Part shown: in pieces, positions 7,614-8,135 of the stretch
How positions within the stretch are numbered: position 1 is the first letter of the stretch
Layout: every line of letters begins with the position of its first letter
Origin: Pseudomonadota bacterium
Lineage (GTDB): Bacteria > Pseudomonadota > Gammaproteobacteria > Xanthomonadales > Xanthomonadaceae
DNA: 8,135 nt
Direction of reading: 5' to 3'
Assembly: GCA_023453655.1 (NCBI GenBank)
Contig: JAEXTE010000408.1
Span: 1-8,135 of the forward strand
The notes under the pieces: generated by a model
Database searches by the model: none
The model's input: only the letters and a program-made list of their open reading frames with translations
Told to the model about the DNA's origin: nothing
Made by a program: the position numbers and the translations under genes

Positions 7614-7755
7614 CGGGAAGTGGAGGGCGCCGCCGGAATGGCGGGCCGTCGTTCCGGCCTGGGCCGGAATCCGCGCTGCCGCCGCCTTGCGGGGTGGCGG
7701 GCGCGGAGCCGGGCAGCGTCTGTCCGGCGACGGGCATTCCGTGGCGTGGGTGCCC
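7614..7755 (-). promoter_or_regulatory. gcvP leader downstream of the riboswitch (expression platform)
   Basis: These 142 bases lie between the end of aptamer 2 and the gcvP start. No gene is seen in them. On the minus strand the order is: a CCGC-AAG-GCGG hairpin (about 7682-7692), the REP-like hairpin (7652-7669), a CCGCC-ATTCC-GGCGG hairpin (7644-7630), then a pyrimidine-rich stretch containing CCCTCCAC just before the start codon. There is no T-tract after any hairpin and no AGGAG-like sequence before the start. This makes a standard riboswitch terminator unlikely and leaves translation control or Rho-dependent termination as alternatives. Confidence 0.45.
7647..7675. repeat. REP-like palindromic element
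   Basis: TTCCGGC (7652-7658), a 4-base CTGG loop and GCCGGAA (7663-7669) form a perfect hairpin, flanked by GTCG on the left and TCCGCG on the right. The layout GTCRTTCC...GGAATCC resembles the widespread intergenic REP-type palindromes of Xanthomonas, Stenotrophomonas and related genomes. A second GCCGGAAT copy sits 30 bases to the left (7632-7639). The similarity is from memory; copy number elsewhere in the genome cannot be seen from here. Confidence 0.45.
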
Positions 7756-7851
7756 CTCTGTCCTTTTGCCTGAGAGTTTGGAAGCGCGCACGGCGAGCGC
7801 TTCGTGCCCCTTCGGCGCCGGTTCCGGCAAGGCCGGTCGGTCTCTCCAGAG
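7756..7851 (-). promoter_or_regulatory. Glycine riboswitch, aptamer 2
   Basis: On the minus strand this reads CTCTGGAGAGACCG at the 5' side, CGCCGAAGGGGCA in the middle (7817-7805), and CTCTCAGGCAAAAGGACAG ending in AG at the 3' side (7776-7756). These are the conserved core blocks of the glycine (gcvT) riboswitch aptamer. P1 is formed by CTCTG (7851-7847) with CAGAG (7760-7756). A GC-rich P3 arm lies between the GGAGAGA and CCGAAGG blocks. It is the downstream of two aptamers and lies about 150 bases before gcvP, the classic target. It should bind glycine and control gcvP expression. Confidence 0.93.
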
Positions 7852-7860
7852 TGTTTGCCG

Positions 7861-7948
7861 CGTCCGGTGGTATCGGGCCTGAGCGATTACGGGCGTTTGC
7901 GCCTTCGGCAGCACGGGCGCGCGGCCCTGTGCTTCTCCCACCTTTGCG
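7861..7948 (-). promoter_or_regulatory. Glycine riboswitch, aptamer 1
   Basis: On the minus strand this has GGTGGGAGAAGCAC at the 5' side, TGCCGAAGGCGCAA in the middle (7910-7897) and CGCTCAGGCCCGAT followed by CCGGAC at the 3' side. These are recognisable but less perfect forms of the same core blocks seen in aptamer 2. The P3 arm is clear: AGCAC, bulged A, GGGC, a 5-base loop, then GCCCGTGCT. CGCG near the predicted RNA start (7950-7947) can pair with CGCG (7862-7859) in the linker, which may close the domain. The linker to aptamer 2 is about 10 bases, as is usual for tandem glycine riboswitches. Confidence 0.85.
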
Positions 7949-7953
7949 CGTCG

Positions 7954-7959
7954 ATTATA
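7954..7959 (-). promoter_or_regulatory. -10 box of the gcvP / riboswitch promoter
   Basis: On the minus strand this is a perfect TATAAT, read from 7959 to 7954, immediately before the first riboswitch aptamer. Transcription would start near 7947, giving a leader of about 340 nucleotides. No good -35 hexamer is seen 16-18 bases upstream, where the sequence is GC-rich, so the promoter may be weak or helped by another factor. This is the only strong AT-rich promoter element in the right part of the window. Confidence 0.7.
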
Positions 7960-8048
7960 GCGCCCGGGGGGCTGCGGACGGCGTCCCCTGCGGCCGTGCG
8001 CGGCGCCGAATTGTTAACCTGAGCGTTCCGTCCCTCCGCCGCCCCCAC

Positions 8049-8135
8049 GTGACCTCCCCGACGGCCCTGTCCGCTCCCGATCCCGATCCCGGTCCTCCCG
8101 ACCCGGTCGTTCCAGCCGCCCTGGCATCGGCGTCC
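8049..8135 (+). CDS. Possible start of an unknown proline-rich gene, cut by the window edge
   Basis: A frame from GTG 8049 stays open to the window end (29 codons) and reads MTSPTALSAPDPDPGPPDP, then VVPAALASAS. The Pro/Asp/Ala-rich composition suggests a disordered N-terminus before a real domain beyond the edge, but no family can be recognised. No Shine-Dalgarno sequence precedes the GTG, and the true start could be further right. Part of the sequence is a short direct repeat, CCCGAT repeated from about 8078. The divergent position relative to the gcvP promoter makes a + strand gene here plausible. It is not proven. Confidence 0.3.
   Translation, partial: MTSPTALSAPDPDPGPPDPVVPAALASAS

Noticed and set aside
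7719..7728. A second TCTGTCCGG resembling the riboswitch 3' tail, possibly a third aptamer
   Set aside because: No GGAGAGA, CCGAAGG or CTCAGGC blocks accompany it, so there is no third aptamer; it is a chance short match or at most an alternative pairing partner.
7324..7773. A plus-strand open frame antisense to the gcvP start and leader
   Set aside because: It covers the conserved gcvP N-terminus and part of the riboswitch on the opposite strand and has no ribosome-binding site or family motif.
8011..8020. TTGTTAACCT as a promoter for a rightward gene
   Set aside because: It contains a GTTAAC palindrome but matches a -10 box at only about half the positions, and no matching -35 is visible.

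Overview
This 8.1 kb window is very GC-rich chromosomal DNA, most likely from a gammaproteobacterium of the Xanthomonadaceae/Lysobacteraceae (Xanthomonas, Lysobacter, Luteimonas and relatives). The lineage is inferred from the single-chain glycine decarboxylase, which reads very close to the Xanthomonas form from memory, from the base composition, and from a REP-like TTCCGGC/GCCGGAA element. No tRNA, rRNA, insertion sequence, phage gene or CRISPR array is visible. It looks like ordinary core or near-core chromosome with some interesting non-coding regulatory DNA.

Left part (1-1306): the window opens inside the C-terminal end of a WYL-domain protein (+ strand). It converges, with a 12-base gap, on a small NADPH-dependent FMN reductase (- strand). 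A 129-base divergent intergenic region, holding a nested dyad beside the reductase start, separates the reductase from a small cupin protein (+ strand) that probably starts at GTG.

Centre (1307-4706): a 983-residue membrane-anchored c-di-GMP protein (+ strand) has the order TM, periplasmic Cache-like sensor, TM, PAS, PAS, GGDEF, EAL. Its GGDEF domain has lost its signature and metal-binding residues, while every EAL catalytic residue I can check is kept. It should therefore act as a sensor-controlled c-di-GMP phosphodiesterase. A 286-base convergent intergenic region follows. It holds two hairpins at the end of the EAL gene, a head-to-head pair of DnaA-box-like 9-mers, and a strong hairpin beyond gcvP.

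Right part (4707-8135): gcvP (- strand) encodes the P-protein of the glycine cleavage system. Upstream of it, on the same strand, is a tandem (two-aptamer) glycine riboswitch, preceded by a perfect TATAAT -10 box. The predicted 5' leader is about 340 nucleotides long and has no T-tract terminator and no good Shine-Dalgarno sequence, so how ligand binding is converted into control is not obvious. A possible proline-rich coding start (+ strand) runs off the right edge.

Functionally, the clearest unit is riboswitch plus gcvP: intracellular glycine binding to the leader RNA controls production of the enzyme that breaks glycine down. The other genes are single-gene units with no evident shared pathway. 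I found no convincing wholly new multi-gene system. The features most worth following are the gcvP leader, the degenerate GGDEF-EAL protein and the DnaA-box-like pair.
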